DNA of 64,000 bases from Symbiodinium natans (Eukaryota > Sar > Dinophyceae > Suessiales > Symbiodiniaceae), in assembly GCA_905221605.1 (NCBI GenBank), contig CAJNDS010001735.1:309136-373135 (forward strand), given 5' to 3'. Below are positions 1 to 9,428 of the stretch, piece by piece (the stretch's first letter is position 1; the number at the start of each line of letters is the position of its first letter). A model generated the notes under the pieces. It did not search any database, was not told the origin of the DNA, and was given only the letters and a program-made list of their open reading frames with translations. Both the position numbers and the translations under genes were made by a program.

Positions 1-1133
1 ATTACCCCGTGCGAGGGTGGATGAGACCACTTGACAAACTGGGTTTACATCACCGGGTTAGGCCACTGCACCCCTCAACTCGTTATCTTTGGCGCAGGGT
101 CGACGACCTCCCCTCGACAAGGCGCGGGGCCACGCTTTCCCCTCGATTCCCCATGCACAAGTGCACTGGCGCAGGGAACGACGCCGAGCAGAAGCCAAAC
201 CCAGAAACATAAACCTCAGGTAGCACCTAGAGAAGGGGATCTCGCCTCTGGTAGCTGTCCCTCTCACAAGTGCCACAGTGTCTGGGATCCCGGGGAAGGC
301 GCCATCCTTAACCCCAGGGTCGGTGTGGATTTACTGCAGATGAGTCTCAGGCAGGGCCTAGGGCCTAGGTGGACAAAGAAAACTCCTGAACCTAAGCCTG
401 GTAGGACTGGGCAATTCCCAGCATTGACAGAGGTCCGGAAGGCCCAATATACCACTCATCTCAAGAGGATGAACCTCTGGCTGTGTGAGTCACGAAGAAA
501 CTGCCATGTTTTTACACTGGCTAAAACTCAGTGTTGGCGTTGCCCGGTACATGTCGCAGGCTTCTGCATGTAGCAGGCTTCCGGAAGGGGCATGTGCTTT
601 GGCCCATTGGCCACTACATCACGTTCCCTAATCGCCACTGCAGACTCCCAAACTTCCAGCTCCCTAACTTCCAGCTCTCCAGGGATTGCAAGCGGTGGCA
701 ACAGGCTGTACAGACCAGTTGCTCAAGTTCGCCGCAGCTCCGGCTTTCACTCTCTTACTAACCGTGCCTTGCGGTCCCCCCGAGCATACTGGGCTGATCC
801 CTGCCCGCCGGCCCTTGCCCCTATCTGTTCGGGTCAGAGGGTCTGCACCTCTCTGCTGCCTCGGTGCCCCTTGGCCACGAGGCCTACGGAAGGCATCCCT
901 GTTTTTTACATGCTCGCTGAAACTCTGCTCCAGGGACTAGGCATCGCGGAAGTGCCCTGCCCTGGTAGTTCGCTCCAGTCGAAGGATGCACCTTCCCTCT
1001 CGGCTCACCTCTGAGGTTATGATAGCCAGGCTATCCCTCTTAGAGGGTGGGCTCCATGGCATCTAGGCGGCTACCCCTACCTGAAAGCGGCCTACCACTT
1101 GCCTTCTCACTCGAGCCGAGAGCCTTGAGCCAA
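1..1133 (-). mobile_element. Rep-A copy 1, truncated by the window edge
   Basis: This is the reverse complement of the 5' two-thirds of the repeat seen complete at 23526-25291. It ends on the right in two spliced-leader relicts, read on the minus strand as TTGGCTCAAG (1124-1133) and a mutated second one (1110-1122). It contains short perfect palindromes, for example GATAGCC-A-GGCTATC and CCCTCT-T-AGAGGG around 1020-1046. Open frames occur on both strands, but they are not conserved in reading frame between copies and resemble no family I know, so I treat the element as non-coding. The 3' tail lies outside the window. Confidence 0.8.
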
Positions 1134-1283
1134 ATGAAGTTGAACCTGGGTTCAACCTGGGTTCGAACTAATTGAAGGGTGTAAGTTGTTCTGGGGTTCT
1201 CTGGACCTGGGTTTGAACCTGGGTTAAACCCAGGTTTGTTAAATCCAAGTTGAACTTAGGTTGAACCCGGGTTGTACCTGGGT
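1134..1283. repeat. AACCTGGGTT/AACCCAGGTT junction array
   Basis: Degenerate tandem and inverted copies of the 10-mer AACCTGGGTT and its reverse complement fill the gap between Rep-A copy 1 and Rep-B copy 1. The same motif flanks nearly every SL-capped repeat in the window. It may be the preferred insertion site of the family, or sequence added at the 3' end during reverse transcription. Confidence 0.75.
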
Positions 1284-1616
1284 TGCTCCAGTTGGTGGGG
1301 AGCCTCCCGAGACTGGGATCAGACCCAAAGCTCAGAAGGTAACACCTCCGAAGCCAGTGCAGAGCCCGCCCCTGTGGAGGAGCAGGACCAGGAGCCCCCG
1401 GCAGACCTCAACACGGGGACCAGGCCAGCAACCGAAGGAGGTAACCTTATTCTCCAAGCAAGCAGCCGCGGTCGGGCAATGGCCTGGCCATCAGTTGCCT
1501 GACCGGGCCGGTCAGGTACCTGACCATCCTTGCTTAAGGGGGCTCAAGGGTAGTGTATACCCTCGACCGGGAACCCCGCTGGGTCCTAAAGGTAGGCCTC
1601 CAAGATTCCCATTACT
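1284..1616 (+). pseudogene. Rep-B copy 1, left part, split by the YR retroelement
   Basis: This is homologous to 25380-25705 in the uninterrupted Rep-B copy 2. A short reading frame from about 1553 (YTLDREPRWVLKV) corresponds to residues 18-30 of the Rep-B protein. At 1616 the homology stops abruptly, and it resumes at 22400 with codons EWELFALALD in the matching frame, so the two halves were once one sequence. The left part is more diverged than copy 2 and begins without a recognisable SL relict. Confidence 0.8.
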
Positions 1617-1828
1617 TTACCGCTTGTACCAAATTCGGTTTGAACCCAAAAGCCAAGATCCCAAACAAGGAGAGGCAAAACACAGAGCAAGCACTGCATG
1701 TCCTTCATCTTCTTTTTCATCAATGGGCGAATCAAAGATCGTATCCTATCATGTGCCGGTGCACACAGTGCGGTGCACATACATTGCACATGCGTCTCAC
1801 CATACACAAGCGAACCTCAAGCCCCCTT
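1617..1828 (-). repeat. Split direct repeat B2 (outer 3' end)
   Basis: 212 bp, matching 2145-2356 base for base as far as I could read. It forms the coding-strand 3' end of the YR element and abuts the interrupted Rep-B. Confidence 0.88.
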
Positions 1829-1941
1829 TGAGGGCGAGGCAGCTGTACATGCAACACTAGTGGGAGTGCCGATGGCACGCAGGGAGTTGCAGCCGCTTCA
1901 GCGGGCCCTGCTATTGCGATGCCCTGGGTGGGCCGGGTGGG

Positions 1942-2146
1942 TCAAAAATTTTGCACTGAGCTGCAGAGCCAGTGCTGCACACACATCTTCCAGCATATGC
2001 AGTTGCAAATCGTCGTTGGCAGTACCAAGCGTGACAAGCATCAGAAACTTTTGGGCTTCAAACCAAGACCAAACGGCACACCGTTTTTCTTACAGACAAT
2101 TTGGTAGCAAACGATAAAACACCATTCGCTCGCGAACAGTAAGCTT
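1942..2146 (-). repeat. Split direct repeat A2 (internal)
   Basis: 205 bp, matching 22195-22399. Its coding-strand start joins B1 at the palindrome GTAAGCTTAC (2139-2148), a likely recombination core. Confidence 0.88.
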
Positions 2147-2356
2147 ACCGCTTGTACCAAATTCGGTTTGAACCCAAAAGCCAAGATCCCAAACAAGGAG
2201 AGGCAAAACACAGAGCAAGCACTGCATGTCCTTCATCTTCTTTTTCATCAATGGGCGAATCAAAGATCGTATCCTATCATGTGCCGGTGCACACAGTGCG
2301 GTGCACATACATTGCACATGCGTCTCACCATACACAAGCGAACCTCAAGCCCCCTT
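2145..2356 (-). repeat. Split direct repeat B1 (internal)
   Basis: 212 bp, the second copy of 1617-1828. The stop codon of the original pol frame (codons AAG GGG GCT TGA) lies in its first bases, so the gene end overlaps the repeat. Confidence 0.85.
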
Positions 2357-2468
2357 ATTAGCCGACAGTCCCAAGCATATGGCATCCAGGTGCTCCGACA
2401 CGTCGGAACACGGGACACTGATGCCACCCCACAACAGGTGCTTGGACACCAGCCTCGACGGGTGATCT
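2346..2468 (-). pseudogene. C-terminal end of YR pol, separated by the LINE
   Basis: Reading minus-strand from the left copy of the target duplication, the frame of the RNase H domain continues with ADHPSRLVSKHLLWG and runs about 40 codons to a TGA inside repeat B1. The same codons appear at the other side of the LINE as CADHPSK followed by LINE sequence. The N-x-A-D-H-P-S-R pattern is a usual RNase H end in this element class. This piece therefore shows that the LINE landed inside the pol gene. Confidence 0.75.
2455..2468. repeat. Target-site duplication, left
   Basis: TCGACGGGTGATCT, identical to 14182-14195. It directly abuts the LINE's poly(A) end, read as T's on the plus strand. Confidence 0.9.
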
Positions 2469-2581
2469 TTTTTTTCATTCTAACGCGTTCACTGAGTCAG
2501 TGATTCGGCGGGCGCAACACACACAGTTGGTGTGGCCATTATGGCGCGCCGGACACCTACCGCCTTCCATGGCGGCGCGGA
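2469..2581 (-). other. 3' UTR of the USP-LINE
   Basis: 113 bp between the USP stop codon and the poly(A) end. It holds compact palindromes: AACGCGTT (2482-2489) and CACTGA-G-TCAGTG (2490-2502), candidates for the RT recognition hairpin. Confidence 0.6.
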
Positions 2582-3739
2582 CTATTGCCGCGAAAAGAAA
2601 AGTATGTACCAGTTGCGATTTATATGCTGTACATCCCTAGCCGTGGCGTTGAATGGCGTCCTACCATCATCTACCATCTGTAGGGCCGAAGTTGCGGCTC
2701 CTTTGTCAAAGGCCTCAGCAATCGTCTCCACCTCAGAAGAAGAACTGCTCTGTGGTTTGAGACAGAAGCATCTATAGTGCCCAGTGTGTGGGGTGTCCCC
2801 TGTGTGTACAACACCAGAGATGAGCCGGTATTCGCTCGTGCTGAGTTGTTGGGTATTGCCGTCTTTGAAAAAGGGAACTCTGATGACTGGATTGACGGTG
2901 ACCGGGCTGCGGACCTTCTTAATACGACCACCCTTTTCCTGAAAACGCAGAAGCTGTAGACTGAGTATCACGGGAACGTCAGCCAGTGCGGTCACATATT
3001 CCTCGTTGCGAGGTCCCGGCTGTACGCTCCAGGAGTTCAGCGCCAGCTGTGTCGTGGTCTGACCTGTGCATGGCAAAGGGATCAGAGGCACCGCCGTGTT
3101 CCAAGCCCGGACTGTGGCCGGCTCCCGTTCACTAACTCCGGAAACCCTGGACTCCCATCTGCCCAGCAAGATCCTAGGGACCCCGTCCTTTGTTAGATGT
3201 TGCAGAAGTTCTGCAGCATCATGCTGTTGGTGGAGGTCACGCCAGCCTTGTAGAAGCTGCATGCAGTCTTTTCTCCTGTTTAGTTGCTGGGGCTTGACAC
3301 ATTTGGTCAGCGCATTAAGCATGGGGCGTAGACATCCAAAGCCCGCTTTGTCCGGCGGCCTGACTTGACCAAACAGGTGCAGCAGCGCTTGGATCATGGA
3401 GTTGAGGTAGCAAAGGTTGGATGGGTTTTCAAGCACACAATGCTGATGTTGCATAGGGCATGGTGCATCAGTGACTTTTTCCCCCTGGCCCTCTGCTTTC
3501 TCCTGGCTATGGGATTTAGCGTCCGCCCCCTGTGCTGGCTGACCTGTCCCCTTCAGCCATTCCCCTATGCTCCGTGATCTCCTTGAACCAGGACCACTGT
3601 CGCTAGGGATGTTGGGGCCGTGAGGCGGCTTCCCGGGGTAAATGTTCTTTGCAAGATCACGGTGCAACACACCCTCAGGCAGACACTCCAAACCCAACTT
3701 GCCCTTACTAGTAAAAGTACTTTGGCGAGAAGGCTTCAT
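2582..3739 (-). CDS. Ubiquitin-specific protease (USP, peptidase C19) encoded by the LINE
   Basis: A 385-residue cysteine protease predicted to remove ubiquitin from proteins. The Cys box is at residues 105-120 (NPSNLCYLNSMIQALL, catalytic Cys110). The QQHDAAELL motif at 171-179 matches the QDAxEFL motif of USPs. VILSLQLLRF is at 257-266. The His box GDTPHTGHYRCF spans 314-325 (His321), and VDDG at 356-359 supplies the Asp, followed by the terminal beta strand NWYILFF. The fold is compact and lacks the CxxC pairs of many USPs. Its ATG overlaps the TGA of the RT gene in the sequence ATGA, suggesting reinitiation after termination. The first 95 residues are low-complexity and unassigned. No stop or frameshift interrupts it although neighbouring frames are damaged. 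Family assignment is firm; activity is inferred. Confidence 0.88.
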   Translation of the reverse strand: MKPSRQSTFTSKGKLGLECLPEGVLHRDLAKNIYPGKPPHGPNIPSDSGPGSRRSRSIGEWLKGTGQPAQGADAKSHSQEKAEGQGEKVTDAPCPMQHQHCVLENPSNLCYLNSMIQALLHLFGQVRPPDKAGFGCLRPMLNALTKCVKPQQLNRRKDCMQLLQGWRDLHQQHDAAELLQHLTKDGVPRILLGRWESRVSGVSEREPATVRAWNTAVPLIPLPCTGQTTTQLALNSWSVQPGPRNEEYVTALADVPVILSLQLLRFQEKGGRIKKVRSPVTVNPVIRVPFFKDGNTQQLSTSEYRLISGVVHTGDTPHTGHYRCFCLKPQSSSSSEVETIAEAFDKGAATSALQMVDDGRTPFNATARDVQHINRNWYILFFSRQ

Positions 3740-6700
3740 TGCCTTCTCGTCGCGTCGATGGCCCGCTGTAGGTCCTCTGGAAGTGGCTTGTGGCTTCTTT
3801 CCGGGCGGATCCTGGCTCCTATGAGCGCGGTGGCCGCTGTCTCCGTGAGAGCATGGAGTGCCTTGTTGATGTTGGGCCGTGCATCGGCGTCCAGGAGACT
3901 GTCAGCACGAACGTCGTGGCTCCTGGCCTGTCCTCCTTGACTCCGCCTAGAGCATGGAAGCGCTGGATGACGTTGGGCTTGACGGCCTCTCGCATCAGCA
4001 GTTGAACTGCCTCCTTTGCATCCTGATGAGAGAGCGGGTTGCCCTCTCTGGGCTCCTGGAGTTTCTTGTCCGGATTCCATCTCGTGTACGACCACGCCAT
4101 TGGTTCTGCTACGAGCATCTTCCTCTGAATGAGTGGCGCCTGTGCCGCCTTGTCGCCCTCCATCTTCGCAAGCCGAGCTTGCAGCTCCAGCAGGAGCGAT
4201 CCCAGGAGAGCCTGGCGAAGGCTGCAGGTGCACTTGTTCTGCTCTCGGCTCTCCTTCCAGGTGGCCGTGGTCTTGACCAGCTGAGGTATGATGCCCATCG
4301 CTCCAGAGTCCATCCAGAGAACCCAACTTCTGTCGGCCTCCAGCAGTTGCAGCGCCATGGCGTGCTGGCTGACATACTTGGTTAGAACTTGCACTTGCTT
4401 TGCCAGCTGCTGGTTTGGGGCCGGGATCGGCTCCCTTTTTGCTTTGCCTGGGCCTTTGCCCTCCCTGCGACGGAATTTCCGCCCCTCGCCGTTCTCCTCC
4501 TCGGTCGGCCTGTCCCTCATTATGAGTTCCATCGGGCTGTGCTGCCCCCACATGTTCGCCACTTCCTGCAGTGCTTGGTCGTCCATGGCGCGACAGAAAT
4601 GCGATTTGCAAGAGTGGCAGGCACTTTTGAGCGTGAACCTTCGGGGTTTTGTGGTAGGTCACTCCGCAATGCCGGCATGGTCTAGCTAGCGGCAAACCGT
4701 GTACCAACTCTGCAAATCCCTCAGCTCGCTTCCAGGCCTCCTTGTGCTGGTTGGCACAGTGTCGCCTCCAGTCCTGTTGATTCGTCAATCGCTGAAGGCA
4801 AAGTCCACAGTGCCGTGTCAGCATGTCAATGACCTCGCTGTCTCCTGCCTCCATTTTGCCCTGCCTGTGCACGTCGGGGTTGAGCTGCCTGGCAAGGAAC
4901 TCATCAGTGATGCAAGTTCTCACATCCCTGGCGACGGGGGCCGTGTCCGGCGCCCCAACCTTATGCCATGCTGTGGCTAAGGCTGTTTGGAAAATAACCG
5001 TGCAGCTCCGAGTGTGCCTGTCGGGTTGGTACACCATGACCTCACAAAGGTCGCAGACACTGTCACGGGTGAGGTGAGATTTATACAGCGCACACTCAGT
5101 GTCCAGGTTGCCAATACTTGCATGCCATATGTGTGAGTGCATTCTCTTGATGTGCTCCTTAACCGAGCCTCCCTTAGCAATCCACTGTCCACAGAAGCCA
5201 CAGTGCTGAATGAGACTCCTAGCGTGATCTCTGACGATCTGCAGCTTAGAGTCCGACTGCAGTAGTTGCTTCGCCACTTCAGGTCTACGCAGCAACGGGA
5301 TCGTCGGCTCCTCCTGGGCAGGCTGTACCGGTTGTTGCCGAGCGATGGTGCTCGAGGGATGGGTGTCTTCAAGTATGCGTGGCTCCCTGTCTGAGTGACC
5401 CCTAGGGGGGGTAGCGATGTCCTGCTGTTCGGCCTCCCGAGTGGGGCCGGGTGGCATCTGCCAGCCACAAACGTTGTTGAGGATGTGATTCCTCAGCGCG
5501 TCCCATGAACCCGTCTTAAGACCACAATGAATGCACTGTGGCATGCCACCAGCAGAGTGATCTTGTTGTTGATACATGTCATCATCATGCCGGTGCGAGC
5601 TCACATACACCTTGTGGACCCTTCCCCTGTGCTGTCTCATTGTTTTGTTTGATGGGAAGTACACTCCGCAGACTGGGCAGGCCACCGGCTGCGATTGTTG
5701 CGCGGGCACCGGGATCAGCCTGGAGTCGGGCTCCGCATCGATGTTATCTGTGTGGAAGATGAGGTATTGCTGTAGCATACTTTCCCAATACTGGAGAGTT
5801 TGTGGCTGGTTGATGATGCTCGCTTCTGCAACCCGAAGCTTGTCAAGTTTGTGCCGAATCCGTTGCACAGTGGCATCTATAGGATCCTGAACACCTAATC
5901 TTTGCCGAAGTTGCTTGTTAGTCTCATGCGAGATGTGGGCAGGTGAGTCCGCAACGGCTCTTAGTTGACGATAGAACCAACCCCTGAGGAGTGCCACCGC
6001 CTTGGCAGAGGGCGCGAAAGCAATGAGGCCAAATGTAGCACTCGATGCAGCACAGGCCTGCCAGATGCGTACTCTATGCGCTAAGCCGAAGACTTTCCTG
6101 GACCTGGTCGCCTTTTTGATTTTGCCAGTTCTCTTGTTAGCTTCAGCAATACGGTAGCCTACCACTTTGTGCGCTTCCGTTTGGAGGGAAAGGTGCGTCC
6201 CTAGGTATGTAGTGTAGCAGGCAATGGGGATTAGCGCCTCGCTCCCATCAGGGTGTCGCGCCCGCCACCATTTTTTCCCGTCCTTATACACTACATAGTC
6301 CTTGAGCGCGCGTCTGGCCCCAGGTCCGCAAACTTTCAAGAGCAGGACTGTTTTGGTAAGGTTAACCAAAAGCCCCATGTCCTGCATGACCCCCAGAAGT
6401 TTGTTGATGAAACTGCTACGTTGGGCAATGTCCGTGGAGTTTTCAATGAGCCATTGCACTAAGGTATCGTCGGCAAAAGTGGTTGCTTGTCTGTGGGGGC
6501 CTGAGAGGGCATCCCCCAGCCGCTCCAGCAAAAGGGTCGATATTGCCACCCAAAGCATGGGGGCGATCTTACATCCTTGGCGGATGCCTCGCGTTGTACC
6601 CACTGTGCTTTGTTCCTGATCACTGATAATGTGATACCGTGATGTGTCTAGGAGGGAGATAATCTCGGCCGTCATGCTTTCTCCCGCACCAAGGTCTTTT

Positions 6701-8016
6701 AGCGACTGGGCTAGTGCTTGACGGTTTACTCTGTCAAAGGCCTGTTTGAGGTCAAGGCTGAGGATGGCTCCCCCGACGCAGAGTTTTGTGTTGTCCGGAT
6801 TTTCCTCCCTGTCCCTTTGGGCGAATTTGCTGCTGTTTCCTCGTCCGTAACACCTTTTGAAGTTGTCAATCCACACCTGCACTCTAGCCAAGGCATCGTA
6901 CAAATCCCTCCCCGGCTGATAGGCAAACTGCGGCACCCTGCGCAGCTGGGGCCGAATCAGCTCATAGAGTCTGATTTTGAGAAGCCCTGCAAGGGCTTTG
7001 GCATCAGGAGACATGAGGCCTATTGGCCTGAGCGATGAGGGCTCGCATGGGTCTTTGCCCGGCTTTGGGAGCCAGACTATCCACGCGTCGGTCCACTGAA
7101 GAGGGAGTGTGATCCCTGGTTGGTGAGAATGCTGGTCAAATGCCATCTTCAGCAGCCTCGCAACCTGTGGGGCCGCTAATCGCCATGCAGAAGCAGGAGC
7201 TACTCCTGGAGGGACGGCTTTCCCAATCTTGATGGACTTCAGCTGCGATTCAATTTCCTCAACCGTGAAAACCAAGTTAAGACCTTGCTCCTCCCTAGCC
7301 GGCTGCTCTGTGTCCGGAGCGAAAAGATCTTCGCTATAGCTCACCAGGGCTTCGTGCTCCTGTTGGAGAGTGAGGAGTCGGCCGCTTGGGTCCTTAATCA
7401 TGACCCGTTGTCTAGGTTGCCAGGGTGCTAATCTCCGAACAACCTGATACACGGTTCGTTGGTCCCCGTTATCAGCTGCCTGCTCAGCCTTTTGAAGTAG
7501 TTGGAGGATGTCTTCGCGCTTCTTTTCCTTGCATTGTTTCTCAGCAATTTTGACTTGCTTCCGCAGGGCAACCGTAGCTTTCCATCCCCGAAAGAGTCTG
7601 GATTGGAAGTACCACCAGGGGTTGTTTTCCAGGTTTTCCCTTTCCGGCTCCCCTGGGGGCCGTACGGTGACGTACTCGGCCTCCCTTCGCTTCTGCCATA
7701 AGTGCTGCACAATGGGGTTGGATGGAGGGTTGGGTTTCCTCTCCAATGGGTAGTGGTTCTGGCAAGTGTCAAGAAGGGTGGAGTTGATGTTGGCTGGGGT
7801 GGGGTCCGTGAGGGCGTTGAGGGCTGTCGTAAGGGCAAGCTGCAGGGTATGTGCCCCCTCCTCCCGATTACGTATCTCGTGATCCAGTTTGTGCCTGTCC
7901 AGCTGGGGGTTCGTGGATCTTTTGGGGAGCATGTGATGGTTCATGAGACGGATGGTTGTGTGAAGCGCCATGTGACCGACGTGCCGTCTCCAGTTGCCAA
8001 TTGGTGGGGCCGTCAC
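3736..8016 (-). CDS. LINE reverse transcriptase with C-terminal zinc-finger array
   Basis: A 1426-codon frame. Residues 1-20 continue the endonuclease C-terminus; 300-620 hold the RT: SSLRPIGL, motif A LSLDLKQAFDRVN, motif B TTRGIRQGCKIAP and the active site ATTFADDTLV (near residue 514, DNA about 6460-6480). From roughly residue 779 to 1115 there are six Cys/His clusters, four close to C2H2 (for example CPVCGVYF...RQHRGRVH and CGFCGQWI...EHIKRMH). From about 4640 to 3900 this frame turns into Gly/Ala/Arg-rich, non-protein-like sequence, while an alternative frame (3819-4586) looks protein-like, so a pair of compensating indels is likely. It probably starts within the endonuclease, not at the listed ATG. 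Confidence 0.85.
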   Translation of the reverse strand: MTAPPIGNWRRHVGHMALHTTIRLMNHHMLPKRSTNPQLDRHKLDHEIRNREEGAHTLQLALTTALNALTDPTPANINSTLLDTCQNHYPLERKPNPPSNPIVQHLWQKRREAEYVTVRPPGEPERENLENNPWWYFQSRLFRGWKATVALRKQVKIAEKQCKEKKREDILQLLQKAEQAADNGDQRTVYQVVRRLAPWQPRQRVMIKDPSGRLLTLQQEHEALVSYSEDLFAPDTEQPAREEQGLNLVFTVEEIESQLKSIKIGKAVPPGVAPASAWRLAAPQVARLLKMAFDQHSHQPGITLPLQWTDAWIVWLPKPGKDPCEPSSLRPIGLMSPDAKALAGLLKIRLYELIRPQLRRVPQFAYQPGRDLYDALARVQVWIDNFKRCYGRGNSSKFAQRDREENPDNTKLCVGGAILSLDLKQAFDRVNRQALAQSLKDLGAGESMTAEIISLLDTSRYHIISDQEQSTVGTTRGIRQGCKIAPMLWVAISTLLLERLGDALSGPHRQATTFADDTLVQWLIENSTDIAQRSSFINKLLGVMQDMGLLVNLTKTVLLLKVCGPGARRALKDYVVYKDGKKWWRARHPDGSEALIPIACYTTYLGTHLSLQTEAHKVVGYRIAEANKRTGKIKKATRSRKVFGLAHRVRIWQACAASSATFGLIAFAPSAKAVALLRGWFYRQLRAVADSPAHISHETNKQLRQRLGVQDPIDATVQRIRHKLDKLRVAEASIINQPQTLQYWESMLQQYLIFHTDNIDAEPDSRLIPVPAQQSQPVACPVCGVYFPSNKTMRQHRGRVHKVYVSSHRHDDDMYQQQDHSAGGMPQCIHCGLKTGSWDALRNHILNNVCGWQMPPGPTREAEQQDIATPPRGHSDREPRILEDTHPSSTIARQQPVQPAQEEPTIPLLRRPEVAKQLLQSDSKLQIVRDHARSLIQHCGFCGQWIAKGGSVKEHIKRMHSHIWHASIGNLDTECALYKSHLTRDSVCDLCEVMVYQPDRHTRSCTVIFQTALATAWHKVGAPDTAPVARDVRTCITDEFLARQLNPDVHRQGKMEAGDSEVIDMLTRHCGLCLQRLTNQQDWRRHCANQHKEAWKRAEGFAELVHGLPLARPCRHCGVTYHKTPKVHAQKCLPLLQIAFLSRHGRPSTAGSGEHVGAAQPDGTHNEGQADRGGERRGAEIPSQGGQRPRQSKKGADPGPKPAAGKASASSNQVCQPARHGAATAGGRQKLGSLDGLWSDGHHTSAGQDHGHLEGEPRAEQVHLQPSPGSPGIAPAGAASSACEDGGRQGGTGATHSEEDARSRTNGVVVHEMESGQETPGAQRGQPALSSGCKGGSSTADARGRQAQRHPALPCSRRSQGGQARSHDVRADSLLDADARPNINKALHALTETAATALIGARIRPERSHKPLPEDLQRAIDATRRQ
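3819..4586 (-). pseudogene. Probable true frame of the RT gene between two indels
   Basis: A 255-codon frame beginning MDDQALQEVANMWGQHSP. It has normal hydrophobic spacing and helical segments (QQLAKQVQVLTKYVSQ, EAVQLLMREAVKPN), unlike the Arg/Gly/Ser-rich translation of the longer frame over the same bases. It most likely represents the original linker between the zinc fingers and the RT gene's C-terminus, knocked out of phase by one indel near 4600 and returned near 3900. No domain recognised. Confidence 0.55.
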
Positions 8017-8102
8017 TTTGACGTTCTTGGCTTCCCAATCAGCAGATATGGCTCTGGTCAGGATGAAGTCGATTTGGCTCTTTCCCGCCCCCCGCCCCCC
8101 CG

Positions 8103-9428
8103 TTAAATTGTACTGGGTAGGCGTGGCTGGACCGCGCCATGTGTTAAGGGCAACCAGACCGAGATTATCCAGGAACGTGTTGAGGTCCCCGGGGCCAGTG
8201 CGTCTGCCCCGACATGGAATGGGGTCTGGCAGGTTGAACGACCGACTAATGGAGCATGTGGAGTGACTTCGGCCTGGAAATCCCCCACCACAACCACCGT
8301 GTTGCGCATGGAGAGACCCCTAACACAACCACTCAGTTTTTCAAGGAGTTTAGCCCGCTTTTCCCGCAGGACTTCGGGGCGTTGTGCAAAATTATGTGGG
8401 TGCTGATAGCAATTAACCAATTCGACCCTCCCTTGTGCAGTCGAGATCTGTGTGCGCAGGACTCTACCTGGAATCACCTCCTCATGCCGGATGTGTGTTG
8501 CTTGGTGTCTCGGATGCACCAAGGTGAGAACACCATCAGCTCTGGCAGCTGTTCCTGAGTGTACCGCAAACCATCCTTCCAGTTTATATGTGGAGCTTGT
8601 GCTAAGGTGCGTCTCCTGCAGGCATATGAAGTCGTATTTAGTACTTTGCTGTTTGAGCAGCTCTCGGAGTTCTTGCCACATGAGGACCGATAGAGCTCCG
8701 ACGTTCAAGGACAGGACATGAATCCTTGCGATCCCGTGTCTACCTCCCCGCGCGCCTCTTCTCTTATACTGATCCAGCGGCACTCTCTGCGCTGCTCGCA
8801 CCTGAACATCAGGAAGTTGTGACCGCGTGCACCATTTCCCTCGGTACCAAGCCCCTCCCTGCACTCTAGCTGTGTGAACTGCTCTACGAAGCGCTCTCTT
8901 GGATCCCGGTAGGGTGTGCGCGTGATCGGCAATGTGATCTGTGGCAGGTGCAGACCGAGCTCCCTGCCCAAGGCATAGGACGCACAGCAGCCTCAGCGCG
9001 CGGCTCCATATAGTACAATGTGGCGCTGTTTGTCGATTATGTCGTGAGTGTCGCGTAGGAGGTGTCTCTTTGGCTCGATGCATGAAGCTGTGTCTCGCCA
9101 CGCCTAGGAGACATGTGCTAAGCAGGAATGCAAATGCACTGTGGAAAAACGGCGTCCTGCCCGGTACATCCATTAAACAATTTTGCGGCTCCCACACGGG
9201 GCCGAGGCTCATCCCTTCTCTCAGCCTTTTAGTCATTTCCAAGTCGTTCTTCCATTGCCTCCCAGTGCTGGAGGAGCTTATGGGCTCGCCGTCTTTGGTC
9301 TGCCGGTCGTAGTGCCCTGAGGTCATGTAAGAAGGCCTTGCACATCTGAGTGGATGTGAGCGCCGGCGCTGCGCTTGTAATCGTCCAGGTCGATGATCTG
9401 GCTGGTGTCCGCTGCACGGAGCACCCAT
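8103..9428 (-). CDS. LINE AP-like endonuclease (EEP family), frame broken
   Basis: About 441 codons. The endonuclease starts with HVLSLNVGALSVL, continues with the catalytic FICLQETHL block, then VVVGDFQAEVTPHAPL. After that the frame is lost near 8190. The expected continuation (DLNTFLDNLG, then SQIDFILTRAI) lies in other frames at 8190-8020, with a G-rich run at 8088-8103 on the coding strand. The enzyme nicks target DNA to prime reverse transcription. The first 220 residues are basic and unassigned and overlap the end of ORF1. Endonuclease and RT were probably one polypeptide. Confidence 0.8.
   Translation of the reverse strand: MGAPCSGHQPDHRPGRLQAQRRRSHPLRCARPSYMTSGHYDRQTKDGEPISSSSTGRQWKNDLEMTKRLREGMSLGPVWEPQNCLMDVPGRTPFFHSAFAFLLSTCLLGVARHSFMHRAKETPPTRHSRHNRQTAPHCTIWSRALRLLCVLCLGQGARSAPATDHIADHAHTLPGSKRALRRAVHTARVQGGAWYRGKWCTRSQLPDVQVRAAQRVPLDQYKRRGARGGRHGIARIHVLSLNVGALSVLMWQELRELLKQQSTKYDFICLQETHLSTSSTYKLEGWFAVHSGTAARADGVLTLVHPRHQATHIRHEEVIPGRVLRTQISTAQGRVELVNCYQHPHNFAQRPEVLREKRAKLLEKLSGCVRGLSMRNTVVVVGDFQAEVTPHAPLVGRSTCQTPFHVGADALAPGTSTRSWIISVWLPLTHGAVQPRLPSTI

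Noticed and set aside
31..1014. Open frames across Rep-A (for example 31-573 and 592-1014, and their mirror images in other copies)
   Set aside because: Frames are shortened or shifted from copy to copy, overlap on both strands, and give Pro/Ser/Arg/Leu-rich products without domains. The region is better explained by palindromic non-coding sequence.
1155..1175. GGTTCGAAC in junction arrays as a tRNA-type B box (Pol III promoter)
   Set aside because: It is a by-product of juxtaposed AACCTGGGTT and AACCCAGGTT motifs. No A box or T-run terminator at suitable spacing was seen.
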